Assembly: GCF_041053105.1 (NCBI RefSeq)
Contig: NZ_CP163444.1
Location: 682,001-746,000, forward strand
DNA length: 64,000 nt
Reading direction: 5' to 3'
DNA from: Streptomyces sp. R44
GTDB lineage: Bacteria > Actinomycetota > Actinomycetes > Streptomycetales > Streptomycetaceae
Positions 37,031 to 46,383 of the stretch are shown piece after piece (positions within the stretch are counted from its first letter, which is position 1; each line of letters opens with the position of its first letter). A program made the position numbers and the translations under genes. Under the pieces are notes generated by a model. That model made no database searches. It worked only from the letters and a program-made list of their open reading frames with translations, and had not been told where the DNA came from.

Positions 37031-37594
37031 TCACCACCAGTACGCGGGGTACTTCGGTGCCGCGCGGCGGATGCGGGAGGCGGCGTACGCGGTCAGGACG
37101 AGCAGCACCGTGGACCCGAACAGCAGGGGGACGAAGCGGGCGGGCGCGGGGGCCTGGAGCACGATGACGACGGCGGTCGCGCAGGCCGGGGAGTGCGGGG
37201 TGCGGGCCAGGGTGTTCAGGGCGAGGGCGATTCCGGCGGCGACGGCGGCGGCCCAGGCGCTGCCGTGCGGGGCGAAGGCCGCCACGGCGTATCCGGCGGC
37301 GGCGCCGATGAGGTGGCCGACGACGACGCTCCGGGGCTGGGCCAGGGGCAGCGCGGGGGCGCAGTGCACGAGCGCGGCGCTGGCGGCCAGCGGGGGTATC
37401 AGCACCGGCTCGTGGATGAGGGCGCCGAGCGCGACGAGCCCGAGGAGGGCGGCGGTCGCGGCGCTGACGTTGTGGACGGCGGCGCCGGGCGCGGGCCGGG
37501 CCGGGGCGCGGCCGGCGATCCACGGCAGGCGCGCCTCCCGGCGGGCGTGGGTGTCGGGGTCGGTGTCGGGACGCAGGGCGGTGTCGGTGCTCAT
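37031..37594 (-). CDS. HPP family membrane protein
   Basis: 187 residues with four to five membrane helices. IHEPVLIPPLAASAALVHCAPALPLAQPRSVVVGHLIGA contains the PPLAASA and QPR...GH motifs of the HPP family, some members of which affect nitrite transport. It ends in a basic stretch. The 231-bp gap to the SulP start (36800-37030) holds nothing that I can name. Confidence 0.88.
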   Translation of the reverse strand: MSTDTALRPDTDPDTHARREARLPWIAGRAPARPAPGAAVHNVSAATAALLGLVALGALIHEPVLIPPLAASAALVHCAPALPLAQPRSVVVGHLIGAAAGYAVAAFAPHGSAWAAAVAAGIALALNTLARTPHSPACATAVVIVLQAPAPARFVPLLFGSTVLLVLTAYAASRIRRAAPKYPAYWW

Positions 37595-37766
37595 GGGATG
37601 CGCGGGTTTCCGGGGCAGGGACGGGCAGGTCTGGTGGTCGTACGGGTCCCTGTGGTCGACAGTCGGCCCGGTCTCACGCCTGCTCCTGGTGCGGCGGCGC
37701 GACCTCGCACCACTGTAACCAGCGGTTTCGCCACGGCGCGGGTGGGGTCGGGGGCAAGATCGCTGC

Positions 37767-38561
37767 ATGACCGAGACCGCGCCCTCCTTCCGCCTCCTCC
37801 CCGGAGCCCCGGACTCCCCCGTCCTCCTGCACGTGCCGCACTCCTCGCGCGAGGTTCCCCCGGACGTGCGGGAGGGGATCCTGCTCGGCGACGCGGAGCT
37901 GGCCCGGGAGCTGGACCACATCACGGACTCCCACACGGCGGAGATCGCCGCCGTGGCCGCGGCGGCGGCCGGCGTGGCGCCCTGGCGGTTCGTGAACGGG
38001 CTCTCGCGGCTCGTCGTCGACCCGGAGCGCTTCCCGGACGAGCGCGAGGAGATGCTGTCCGTCGGGATGGGCGCGGTGTACACCCGCACCACCCACCGCG
38101 CCGCGCTGCGGGCGGACGCTTTCGATCCGGCGCCGCTGCTCGACCGGTACTTCGCCCCGTACGCCCGGGCGATGACGGAGGCCGTGGCCGGGCGGCTGGC
38201 CGTGGCGGGACGGGTGGTGATCGTCGACGTCCACTCGTACCCGACGGAGCGGCTGCCGTACGAACTGCACGGCGAGGGGCCGCGTCCGCCGGTCTGCCTC
38301 GGCACGGACGCCTTCCACACCCCGCCCGCGCTGCTCGACGCGGCGCGGGAGGCGTTCGGCGGGTTCGGCGGCGTCGGCACGGACAGCCCGTTCGCGGGGA
38401 CGTACGTGCCGCTGGCGCACTACGGCCGGGATCCGCGGGTGAGCGCCCTGATGGTGGAGATCCGCCGCGATCTGTACATGAGCGAGCCGGGCGGTGCGGC
38501 GGGCCCGGGCGCCGAGGCGCTGGGCCGTGCCCTGGCGGCGCTGGTCGACGCGGTGGCCTGA
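37767..38561 (+). CDS. N-formylglutamate amidohydrolase
   Basis: 264 residues. VLLHVPHSSREVPPDV holds the metal-binding HxPHSS motif of the family, DHITDSHTAEIA the next, VIVDVHSYP the DxHS motif and LMVEIRRDLYM the conserved end. It hydrolyses N-formylglutamate or a related N-acyl amino acid. It stands alone here; no hut genes flank it. ATG start. Confidence 0.9.
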   Translation: MTETAPSFRLLPGAPDSPVLLHVPHSSREVPPDVREGILLGDAELARELDHITDSHTAEIAAVAAAAAGVAPWRFVNGLSRLVVDPERFPDEREEMLSVGMGAVYTRTTHRAALRADAFDPAPLLDRYFAPYARAMTEAVAGRLAVAGRVVIVDVHSYPTERLPYELHGEGPRPPVCLGTDAFHTPPALLDAAREAFGGFGGVGTDSPFAGTYVPLAHYGRDPRVSALMVEIRRDLYMSEPGGAAGPGAEALGRALAALVDAVA

Positions 38562-38594
38562 GTCCGTCCAGGGGGTGGCCGCGCCCGATCGGCG

Positions 38595-38600
38595 TAAAAT
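38595..38600 (+). promoter_or_regulatory. -10 element upstream of a small gene, probable leaderless start
   Basis: TAAAAT ends 7 bases before the ATG at 38608. GGGGAG lies in between, so a short-leader transcript is also possible. Confidence 0.5.
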
Positions 38601-38607
38601 CGGGGAG

Positions 38608-38856
38608 ATGAACCCACTCCGCTACGAGCTGGTGTTCTCCGACAGCACAGGCTCAGCCCGGGACGTCGTGATCGTGGAGCGCACGGACCTCAAGGGGGCC
38701 GGGGGCCACCCCGTCTACAGCGACGCCACCGGCATCATCAAAGCCGAGATCAGCGACCGGGACGAGGTGCGCATCCTCGCGTCGGGCGGCCATCAGGAAC
38801 CCTCCCAGAGCGTCCGGGCCCGCCCGCTTCCGGACCCCGCCGGCTCCTCGGCCTGA
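38608..38856 (+). CDS. Small uncharacterised protein (DUF6296-like)
   Basis: 82 residues: LRYELVFSDSTGSARDVVIVERTD, then GAGGHPVYSDATGIIKAEISDRDEVRILASGG. From memory this resembles a small Streptomyces family annotated DUF6296; I could not check. No membrane segment or known motif. It has its own promoter candidate. Confidence 0.75.
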   Translation: MNPLRYELVFSDSTGSARDVVIVERTDLKGAGGHPVYSDATGIIKAEISDRDEVRILASGGHQEPSQSVRARPLPDPAGSSA

Positions 38857-39088
38857 GGCCGCGCTCCGGGCCCCTCGTGCGATCGGTCGCTCGCCTGTCA
38901 TAGGTGCGGGGCCATGCGGGTGATCGGGGGGCCGACTCCGTGACCGTTGGCGCGGCATTCGATCATTCCGCCCCACGAGGCGGGACAGTGGACGGGATGT
39001 GCGGCCGGACCGGCCCGGGGCCCTCTCGACGTCGGCAGCCGGGTGCCGCGCCGCCCGACCACCCACTCGTCCGCAAGGGGACGCATCG

Positions 39089-39805
39089 ATGACCGACACC
39101 GGCACGTCCTACCGCGATCTCCGCGCCCTGGTGATCAACTGCACTCTCAAGCGGTCGCCGGAGCGCAGCCACACCCAGGGCTTGATCGACATCAGCACCG
39201 GGATCATGGAGCGCCAGGGCGTGCAGGTCGAGGTGCTCAGGGCGGTGGACATCGACATCGCGACCGGTGTGTGGCCGGACATGACCGAGCACGGCTGGGA
39301 GACCGATGAGTGGCCCGTCATCTACTCGAAGGTGATGGCCGCGGACATCCTCACGCTGGCCGGACCCGTATGGCTGGGAGACAACTCCTCGGTCATGAAG
39401 AAGGTCATCGAGCGGCTGTACGCCTGCTCGTCGATCCTCAACGAGCGCGGCCAGTACGCCTACTACGGCCGGGTCGGCGGCTGCCTGATCACCGGCAACG
39501 AGGACGGCGCCAAGCACTGCGCGATGAACGTCCTCTACAGCCTCCAGCACCTCGGATACGTCCTTCCGCCGCAGGCGGACGCGGGCTGGGTCGGCCCGGC
39601 CGGCCCGGGACCGTCCTACCTCGACCCCGGCTCCGGCGGTCCGGAGAACGACTTCACCAACCGCAACACGACCTTCATGACCTGGAACCAGCTCCACCTG
39701 GCGAAGATGCTCAAGGACGCCGGCGGCATCCCCGCCCACGGAAACCAGCGCTCCGAGTGGGACGCCGGCTGCCGCTTCGACTTCGAGAATCCCGAACACC
39801 GCTGA
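39089..39805 (+). CDS. Flavodoxin-like NAD(P)H-dependent oxidoreductase
   Basis: 238 residues. The phosphate-binding region is LVINCTLKRSPERSHTQGLID, similar to the FMN reductase family; ILTLAGPVWLGDNSSVMKKVIERLY and GGCLITGNEDGAKHCAMN are the flavin-contact blocks. Probably reduces quinones, drugs or flavins. Preceded by AAGGGGACGC. The 232-bp gap before it (38857-39088) contains no evident gene. Confidence 0.85.
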   Translation: MTDTGTSYRDLRALVINCTLKRSPERSHTQGLIDISTGIMERQGVQVEVLRAVDIDIATGVWPDMTEHGWETDEWPVIYSKVMAADILTLAGPVWLGDNSSVMKKVIERLYACSSILNERGQYAYYGRVGGCLITGNEDGAKHCAMNVLYSLQHLGYVLPPQADAGWVGPAGPGPSYLDPGSGGPENDFTNRNTTFMTWNQLHLAKMLKDAGGIPAHGNQRSEWDAGCRFDFENPEHR

Positions 39806-39863
39806 GTGCGGGCCGGAACGGTCGCGGGTCCGGTGGCAGTCGCGGTGCCATGGCGCCCGGGCG

Positions 39864-41120
39864 TCAGATGAGGTCGCGGTGGCGGCCCACCTGGGTGGAG
39901 AAGAGGTAGAGCGGGGGCAGGAAGGCGGCGGCGCAGACGGCCCAGAGAGCGGTGTGGGCGCCGGCGACGGTGGCGAGGAGGCCGGCGGTGAGCGCACCGA
40001 GCGGCAGCGCGCCCCAGGAGACGAAGCGGACCGTGGCCATCACGCGGGACAGCAGCTCCGGGGGCGACTGGGTCTGCCGGTAGGTGCGGGTGGTGATCGA
40101 GCCGATGACGGTGCCGAAGGCGAAGCCGGCGTTGCCCAGGGCGAACCAGTAGGCGTCCCCCGCCGACGTGGTCAGCGGGGCGAGCAGGAGCAGCGCGCCG
40201 CCGGTCAGGTCGGCCGCGATGACGCCCCACGCGGTGCCGAGGCGGGTGGTCACCCGGACCGCGACGGCGGCGCCGGCGAGGGCGCCGACCCCGTCCATGG
40301 CGAGGACGAGGCCGAGCTGTACGGAGTCGAGGCCGGCCTCGCGGACCAGGTAGAGGGGGGTGAGGGCGACGAGGGCCGCGTTGAGGAAGTTGGCGGCGGT
40401 CGCCCAGATCATGCAGGGCCGCATGACCGGGTGTCTGGTGACGTACCGCCAGCCCTCGCGCATCAGCCGGAGCACGCCCTCACCGGTGCGGGGCGCGGGG
40501 CGGCTCTCGGGGAGGGTGCGCAGGAGCACGGCGGAGGCCAGGTAGCTGGCGGCGTCCACGACGAGCGCGCCGACCGGGCCCGTCGCGCCGATCAGGACGC
40601 CGCCGAGGGAGGGGCCGCCGGTGTCGGTGACGGCGTGCGTGCCCGACATGACGCTGTTGCGGGCGGCCAGCTGTCGGGCCGGGACGACGGCGGGCAGGAA
40701 GGTCGAGTTGCCGATGTCGAACAGCACCGTCGCCGCGCCGGTGACGAGCGCCGCGCACAGCAGGTGCGGATACGTGAGAGTACCGGTCCACCAGGCGAGC
40801 GGCAGCGATCCGAGCGCCGCGAACCGCACGAGGTCGAGCGCGACCTGGAGCCGGCGCAGCGGTACGCGCTGTGCCACGACGCCCGCCGGGAGGCTGAGCA
40901 GCAGCCAGGAGACCTGTCCGGCGGCGGCGAGCAGGGCGACCTCGAAGGCGGTGGCGTCGAGGACGGTGAGGGCGACCAGGGGCAGGGCGAGGGCGGTGAC
41001 GGCGCTGCCCGCGCCGCTGACGGCGGAGGCGGCCCAGAAGCGCCAGAAGACGCCCGGCGGCGAGGTCTCCTGCTCGTCCTCGCGTCGGTCGTGCTCCGGG
41101 ATCGCTCGTGTCCCGCTCAT
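39864..41120 (-). CDS. MFS transporter (enterobactin/macrolide exporter-like)
   Basis: 418 residues with about 12 membrane helices. WRFWAASAVSGAGSAVTALALPLVALTVL is the first helix of the MFS_3 branch, and LPAVVPARQLAARNSVMSGTHAVTDTGGPSLGG is its conserved mid-block. Probably exports a small molecule. It is divergent from the HxlR-peroxiredoxin gene across a 139-bp region with a clear palindrome, suggesting coregulation. Confidence 0.9.
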   Translation of the reverse strand: MSGTRAIPEHDRREDEQETSPPGVFWRFWAASAVSGAGSAVTALALPLVALTVLDATAFEVALLAAAGQVSWLLLSLPAGVVAQRVPLRRLQVALDLVRFAALGSLPLAWWTGTLTYPHLLCAALVTGAATVLFDIGNSTFLPAVVPARQLAARNSVMSGTHAVTDTGGPSLGGVLIGATGPVGALVVDAASYLASAVLLRTLPESRPAPRTGEGVLRLMREGWRYVTRHPVMRPCMIWATAANFLNAALVALTPLYLVREAGLDSVQLGLVLAMDGVGALAGAAVAVRVTTRLGTAWGVIAADLTGGALLLLAPLTTSAGDAYWFALGNAGFAFGTVIGSITTRTYRQTQSPPELLSRVMATVRFVSWGALPLGALTAGLLATVAGAHTALWAVCAAAFLPPLYLFSTQVGRHRDLI

Positions 41121-41159
41121 ACGGCGCCCACCCCCTGGGTCTCGTTAGTCTCTTTTCGG

Positions 41160-41182
41160 AACTCACTCGCTCCGAGTGAGTT
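41160..41182. promoter_or_regulatory. Palindromic operator candidate between MFS and HxlR genes
   Basis: Perfect 10-bp arms AACTCACTCG, CTC, CGAGTGAGTT, followed by TTT. Although it resembles a terminator with a T-run, it lies between two divergent starts, so an operator is more likely. Confidence 0.6.
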
Positions 41183-41259
41183 TTTATCGGGAACCGACCT
41201 CATGACGCAAGATGGTCCCGAGGAGCGGCCGCCGTGCGCGGAGGAGGGGAGACGTGGTG

Positions 41260-42141
41260 ATGAGGTCGGTGCCCGAGCGGGACGCGGCGTGCGCGATCGC
41301 GCATGCGGCGACGGTGGTCGGCGACTGGTGGAGCCTGCTCCTGATCCGGGAGACCGCGCGCGGGCACCACCGGTTCGACGCCCTCCAGGAGGAGCTGGGC
41401 ATCTCCCGGAAGGTACTCACCGAGCGCCTGGCGCACCTGGTGGAGACGGGGGTCCTGGAGAAGGTCCCGTACCAGGACAGGCCGGTGCGGCACGAGTATC
41501 GCCTGACGGAGAGCGGCCGGGGGCTGCTGCCGGTGCTGCTGTCGATGCAGGACTGGGCGGACCGCTGGGTCTTCGGCGACGGCTCGCTCAGCGGCACCGC
41601 CGACGAGGCGAGCGCGGAGGCGCGGCGCGTCGCGGGCCTGGCGGGCGAGCGGCTGCCGCACCTGGAGCTGCCGGGCCACCGGGACGGCGCGCCGGTGGAC
41701 CCGGTGACCGGCGGCACGGCCACCGTCCTGTTCTGCTATCCGGCGACCGGAAGCCCCGGTCCCCTGCCGGACGGCTGGTCGGGCATCCCCGGCACCGTCG
41801 GCTGCACGCTGGAGAACCGGCTCTTCCGGGACGCGTACGAGGACTTCCGCGCGGCGGGCGCGGAGGTGCACGGCGTCAGCACCCAACGCCCCGACGAGCA
41901 GCGGGTGTTCGCGGTCGAGGAGGGCCTTCCCTTCACTCTCCTCTCGGACGTCGACCTGCGCCTCGCCGCCGCCCTGCGACTGCCCACCTTCCGCGCCGGG
42001 CAGCTGCTGCGGCTGAAGCGGGCCGTGCTCGTGGTGGACCGCGACCGCGTGGTGCGGCACGCACGCTTCCCGGTGACGGACATCCCGGCGGCGGTCGACG
42101 AAGCGCTGACGGAGGCGCGGCGCCTGGCGGCGGAGGACTGA
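41260..42141 (+). CDS. HxlR-type regulator fused to a peroxiredoxin-like domain
   Basis: 293 residues in two parts. Residues 1-105 are an HxlR winged helix: the hallmark Cys11 in CAIAHAATVVGDWWSLLLIRE, then RFDALQEELGISRKVLTERL and HEYRLTESGRGLL. Residues 130-293 are thioredoxin-fold: TVLFCYPATG, GCTLENRLFRDAYEDFRAAGAEV with Cys182 in the peroxidatic position, then LPFTLLSDVDLRLAAAL as in PrxQ/BCP. It may sense or remove peroxide while controlling transcription. ATG at 41260 is favoured by the GGAGG spacing. Confidence 0.88.
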   Translation: MRSVPERDAACAIAHAATVVGDWWSLLLIRETARGHHRFDALQEELGISRKVLTERLAHLVETGVLEKVPYQDRPVRHEYRLTESGRGLLPVLLSMQDWADRWVFGDGSLSGTADEASAEARRVAGLAGERLPHLELPGHRDGAPVDPVTGGTATVLFCYPATGSPGPLPDGWSGIPGTVGCTLENRLFRDAYEDFRAAGAEVHGVSTQRPDEQRVFAVEEGLPFTLLSDVDLRLAAALRLPTFRAGQLLRLKRAVLVVDRDRVVRHARFPVTDIPAAVDEALTEARRLAAED

Positions 42142-42193
42142 CGACATCCGCTCGCGGGACGAGCGCACGCGCAACGGCTGGTATTACTGGGGC

Positions 42194-42571
42194 ATGCAGG
42201 AAGAGACGGCACGCTCCGCGATCGACACGTTCATCTCCGCGTTCAACGCCTCGGACGACAGCTATGTGACTGCCCTGCTCTCCCAGGCCCTGACCTCGGA
42301 CGTGGTCTTCTGGGGGCCGTTGGGTCGCAGCGAAGGAATCGCGGCGGTCGAGCGGTTCGTTCTGGACATCCGGCGCCACCCGGCGGGGAGCGGCACGATG
42401 GTGCGCTGCTCAGCGGTGGACATGCCGGACGAGTGGGCCCGGTACCAGTGGGCCTTCACCACGCCGGACGGAGGCCCCCGCCTGACGGGGACGGACGTCG
42501 TCCATCTGCGGCGGAGCCTCATCGACCAGGTCATCGTCTTTGCGGGGGAGATCGAGCCGTCCGCCTCCTGA
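42194..42571 (+). CDS. SnoaL/NTF2-like protein
   Basis: 125 residues. AIDTFISAFNASDDSYVTALLSQALTSDVVFWGPLGRSEG and the final VVHLRRSLIDQVIVFAGE fit a SnoaL-like polyketide cyclase-type fold. Catalytic role is unknown. It follows the HxlR fusion by 52 bp on the same strand. Confidence 0.8.
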   Translation: MQEETARSAIDTFISAFNASDDSYVTALLSQALTSDVVFWGPLGRSEGIAAVERFVLDIRRHPAGSGTMVRCSAVDMPDEWARYQWAFTTPDGGPRLTGTDVVHLRRSLIDQVIVFAGEIEPSAS

Positions 42572-42678
42572 GTTCTCCTTCTGTCACCCTTCTCGCCGCG
42601 GACAAGGGCGCGTTTCTTGCGTGGGGCGGCAAGTCCAGTCGGGGCGACGGGCGTTGACGCTGCTCCAGCACCTCGACA

Positions 42679-43431
42679 TCAGACATGTGCCGCCTGGGCC
42701 AGGGCGGTGAGAACGCGACTGGTCTTGCTGTCAGGGTGTCCGGCCGGCGTCACCCCCCGGTCCAGCACCGCCTCCTCAAGCTTGCGCAGCTTGCGCTCGG
42801 CCCGTTCCCTGAACTCCTCGGCGTCTTCCCCGTGTTCGGGCTTGACCCGGGTCGACACCTCCAGGAACTCCATGCCGGCGGCCGACCACACCTCCAGGCC
42901 GACCTCCAGATCGTCCAGCGGGACGTCGTCGATCTTCATCGAGACGATCGGGCCCAGCGCGACGAGCCCGCCGATGTGGACGGTGGGCGCGCAGGCGTGC
43001 AGGAACTGGTCCTGCAGGGCGTCGATCGGCACGGCGGGGTCGCCGCCGCCTTCCACCGCGGCCGCGAGCGTCCCGGACGGGTGAACGTGCGTCAGAGAGG
43101 CTGCCAGCACACGGGTGTTCCTCGACCAGTCCTCCTCGATCTTGTACGTGACAGGCTCCACCTCGAACGCGTCGGAGAACCGGCCGACCAGCTTCTCCCG
43201 GCTGGTGGGGCGCAACTTGACGACCAGGTCGTCCCGTCCCCCGCCTGCCCTGAAGCGCACGATCACGCCGCCCTCCAGAAGCCGCACCCGCCCCTCGGCC
43301 ACGCCGTCGCGGTCCTCGGCGAACCAGATCCGACGCCTCATCAGTGCGCCGTGGGAACCGTCGAGAGTCGTCAGCGCGCCCGGCACGTCACCCTCGACGT
43401 TGACCTTGATCTCGACCGGCAGCAGGTCCAT
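42679..43431 (-). CDS. CYTH-like (triphosphate tunnel) uncharacterised protein
   Basis: 250 residues. The start LPVEIKVNV recalls the ExExK motif of CYTH proteins. It is followed by alternating basic/acidic strands (LMRRRIWFAED, GVIVRFRAG, DDLVVKLRP) and near the end LEVGLEVWSAAGMEFLEVSTRV, as in the closing strands of a triphosphate tunnel fold. CYTH enzymes act on triphosphates or cyclise ATP; no activity can be assigned. The ATG at 43431 has AGGAG with 7-base spacing. An upstream in-frame ATG at 43491 has AAGGAGG too close, so it is less likely. Divergent from the STAND gene. Confidence 0.65.
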   Translation of the reverse strand: MDLLPVEIKVNVEGDVPGALTTLDGSHGALMRRRIWFAEDRDGVAEGRVRLLEGGVIVRFRAGGGRDDLVVKLRPTSREKLVGRFSDAFEVEPVTYKIEEDWSRNTRVLAASLTHVHPSGTLAAAVEGGGDPAVPIDALQDQFLHACAPTVHIGGLVALGPIVSMKIDDVPLDDLEVGLEVWSAAGMEFLEVSTRVKPEHGEDAEEFRERAERKLRKLEEAVLDRGVTPAGHPDSKTSRVLTALAQAAHV

Positions 43432-43674
43432 GCCCTTACTCCTGCACATGTCTGAGAATCTGGCGAATTCATTCCATTCCAGGATATCCATCCCTCCTTC
43501 GGGTCGCAGGACGGACCGCCGACGGGGGCCGGCCGCTCGTCTTCCGACGGGTGTTGGCCGTCACCGTTCCCGGCTGAGACAATGTCCGCCGGTCGGGTGG
43601 GCTGCCGGAAGAAGGCCCTCGGCCGGCGCCGGCGCACAGGTCGCGCCCGGCAGTGATCACCTTTGGGGGCGGGT

Positions 43675-46383
43675 GTGACGCGGGATCTGCGGATGCTGTT
43701 CGGGTCGAACGACCAGGAGTTGAGTACCGACGAGGCGTTCACCGACCGCCAGGCGCAGTGGGCTCACGTCACCGCCGCGCTCACCGAGCATCTGCGGCAG
43801 GTGAGTGCGCCAGGGTTCGATGTCGAGGATCTGGAGGCGCCGCGTCGCAACGTGCTGCATTTCCACGGCGTCGGCGGGATCGGGAAGTCCACGCTGTCGC
43901 GGAAGATCGAGGCCGCGCTCGCGGGTTCCGGCCGGCCCGCGCACTGGCCGGAGGCCGGCCCGCCCGGCGTCCGGGTCGTGCCCGTTCGCATCGACCTGGC
44001 CCGCTCGGCCGGCATGGACTTCGAGCAGATCGTCCTCACCCTGCGCCTGGCCCTCACCCGGATCGGGCGGCCTCTGCCCGCCTTCGACGTCGCCCTGCGT
44101 CGCTACTGGGAGACCGTCCACCCGGGCGAGCCCCTCGAGGAGTACCTGAAGCGTGGCGGCCTGGCCCGCACCTTCGGGCAGGCACTGCCGCAGCAGATGA
44201 AGTCCGCGCTCGCCGACGTCGCCCAGGCGCTGCTGCTGCCCGGCACGATCGGCACGGTCGTCGGCGAAGTCGTCGGCTCACTCGTGACCGCACTGCGCGA
44301 GCGGCGCCAGACCGTGCGCGCGCTGTCCGGTTGCCGCAGGCTCGCCGACCTGCTGGAGGCCGAACCCGACCTCGACGCGCTCTCCTACTACCCGCACCTG
44401 CTCGCCTGGGAGATCGCCCGGCTGCCGGGCGAACGCGTCGTACCGGTGGTCCTGTTCGACACGTTCGAGGACACCGGCGACCGCACCCGCCGCGAGATGG
44501 AGCGGCTTCTGCAGCGCGTCGTGTGGCTGATGCCCAACGCCCTGTTCGTCCTCACCGGTCGCTCCCGTCTCGAATGGGCCGAGGACGCGCTCGCCGGCCA
44601 GCTCGACCACACCGGTCCGGCCGCCTGGCCGGACCTCGCCGATCCCGCCACCGTGGTGCCCGCCCCGCGCATCGCCGGCTCGCCCCGGGTGCCCGAGCGC
44701 CAAGTGCTCATCGGCGACTTCAGTCCCGAGGACTGCGACGGCTACCTCGCCCGCCGCCTCACCCGTAACAGCCGGCCTCTCATCGACGCCGCCCTGCGCC
44801 AGGTGATCAGCGACCGCTCGCACGGACTGCCCCTCTACCTCGACCTCGCGGTGATGCGCGTCCTGCAGCTGCACCGCACGGGACGGACGCCCACCCCCGC
44901 GGACTTCGACGCCGACTTCCCCGCGCTGATCTCCCGCACCCTGCAGGACCTCACCCCGGACGAGAGGCACGTCCTGCGCTCGGCCACCCTCTTCGACTCC
45001 TTCGACATCCCGCTCGCGACCAAGGCCTCCGGCCTCGCCCACGAGGCCGCCGCCCTGCGCCTGACCGAACGCCCCTTCATCCGCCACCACCCCTTCGGCC
45101 TGTGGCCCTATCACCTCCACGCGCTGATCCGTTCCACCCTGCGCACCGCCGACGACCCCACCGACGACCGGTGGAGCCCCACCGACTGGCAGCACGCCGC
45201 CGAGCGCGCGTTCGCCGCGCTCGGCGACCAGTGGCACACCGACACGCGCGACCGGCTGCTGCTGGTGGGATGCCTGCGCCAAGGCCTCGCGCTCGCCCGC
45301 GACTTCCGCCTCTCCCCCGGCTGGCTCACCGACGCCGCCTTCGCCTACGTCGGCGACTCCGTATGGGAGCCCATCACCCTGTCCGCTCCGATCACCACCG
45401 GCCCCGAAGGCCCCGAGCGCTCCGAGGGCATGGGCGCGGCCACGCCGGCGGACCTGGTGGTCGACTTGCTCTCCACGCTCGCCCGCCGCCAGCGCGAACA
45501 CCGCGGGCACACCGTCGACAAGCTCACCCGCCTCATCGACTCGGGCCTGCTGGGCGACGACCTGACCGTGATGGCCGTGTACTACCGGGCGAAAGCCCGG
45601 CGAGACATCGGTCACCCGGAGGCCTCGCGCCGCGACTACCAGCACGTCGCCGACCACGGCGGCCGCCTGGCTGCCGCCGCCCGCCGCGGCCTCGCGAAGG
45701 CCGCCCACCTGGCCGGCGACTTTCCCACCGCCCACACCGCGGCCCAGCAGCTCGGATGGGAGGGCCGCCACCAGCGCGTCCTCGGCGGCCTGTACTGGCT
45801 CCAGGGCGAGCCGGAACGTGCCGCCGCCGCCTACCTCGCCGGACGCACCGAGGCCGAAGAGCACGCCGTCCGCGGCGAAGCAGCCCACAACCAGGCCAAA
45901 CGCGCCCTGGCCATCGCCTTCACCGACCCCCACCTGGCCGACGACGAACTCGACCTGGCATACCACCTCCTGACCGGACTCGACCTCCGCGCCACCACCA
46001 TCAACACCGAGATCGCCGCACTGGTCCGTGACGCCGGCCACGACACCGTCGACGACCGCGTCCGCACGCTGCGCGCGGAACTCGACATCGCGGGCCTGAT
46101 CTCGAAACTGCCCACCCTGGAGATCGCCGCCGCTTTCCACCAGGCCGTCCTCGACGACGACCAGGCCCTCAGCGGCACCCTCGGGCGGCTCCGCGAACAG
46201 ACCCGCGGCGGCATGCACACGTACGCCATCGACATCGTCCACTTCATGGCCGGCCTCCCCCTCCCCGACGGCCACGCCCCGGCTCGCTGGCTCGACGACG
46301 AACAGACCACCCGCAGCCGATGGCGAGGACTCGTCATCAGGCGGCAGAACCTCCTACGGACGCGCCGGTCCACATCGGGGTGA
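43675..46383 (+). CDS. Large STAND-type NTPase with TPR-like C-terminal half
   Basis: 902 residues. Walker A is GVGGIGKST (65-73), Walker B-like VVPVVLFDTFED (about 255-266), and NALFVLTGRSRLEW a sensor-like strand, as in NACHT/NB-ARC STAND proteins. A winged-helix-like region (LTPDERHVLRSATLFDSFDI) is near 440. The C-terminal half is helical, Ala-rich, TPR-like (AKARRDIGHPEASRRDYQHVADHGG). No effector domain is obvious at the N-terminus. The role could be signalling, regulation or defence. GTG start with GGGGGC ahead; TTG at 43663 is an alternative. Confidence 0.88.
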   Translation: MTRDLRMLFGSNDQELSTDEAFTDRQAQWAHVTAALTEHLRQVSAPGFDVEDLEAPRRNVLHFHGVGGIGKSTLSRKIEAALAGSGRPAHWPEAGPPGVRVVPVRIDLARSAGMDFEQIVLTLRLALTRIGRPLPAFDVALRRYWETVHPGEPLEEYLKRGGLARTFGQALPQQMKSALADVAQALLLPGTIGTVVGEVVGSLVTALRERRQTVRALSGCRRLADLLEAEPDLDALSYYPHLLAWEIARLPGERVVPVVLFDTFEDTGDRTRREMERLLQRVVWLMPNALFVLTGRSRLEWAEDALAGQLDHTGPAAWPDLADPATVVPAPRIAGSPRVPERQVLIGDFSPEDCDGYLARRLTRNSRPLIDAALRQVISDRSHGLPLYLDLAVMRVLQLHRTGRTPTPADFDADFPALISRTLQDLTPDERHVLRSATLFDSFDIPLATKASGLAHEAAALRLTERPFIRHHPFGLWPYHLHALIRSTLRTADDPTDDRWSPTDWQHAAERAFAALGDQWHTDTRDRLLLVGCLRQGLALARDFRLSPGWLTDAAFAYVGDSVWEPITLSAPITTGPEGPERSEGMGAATPADLVVDLLSTLARRQREHRGHTVDKLTRLIDSGLLGDDLTVMAVYYRAKARRDIGHPEASRRDYQHVADHGGRLAAAARRGLAKAAHLAGDFPTAHTAAQQLGWEGRHQRVLGGLYWLQGEPERAAAAYLAGRTEAEEHAVRGEAAHNQAKRALAIAFTDPHLADDELDLAYHLLTGLDLRATTINTEIAALVRDAGHDTVDDRVRTLRAELDIAGLISKLPTLEIAAAFHQAVLDDDQALSGTLGRLREQTRGGMHTYAIDIVHFMAGLPLPDGHAPARWLDDEQTTRSRWRGLVIRRQNLLRTRRSTSG

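Noticed and set aside
41160..41185. Hairpin with T-run read as an intrinsic terminator
   Set aside because: It stands between two divergent gene starts, so no transcript should end there; an operator is more likely.
42679..46383. A named antiphage system (such as Avs) for the STAND protein and its neighbour
   Set aside because: No nuclease, TIR or protease effector domain could be seen, so naming a defence system would be unsupported.
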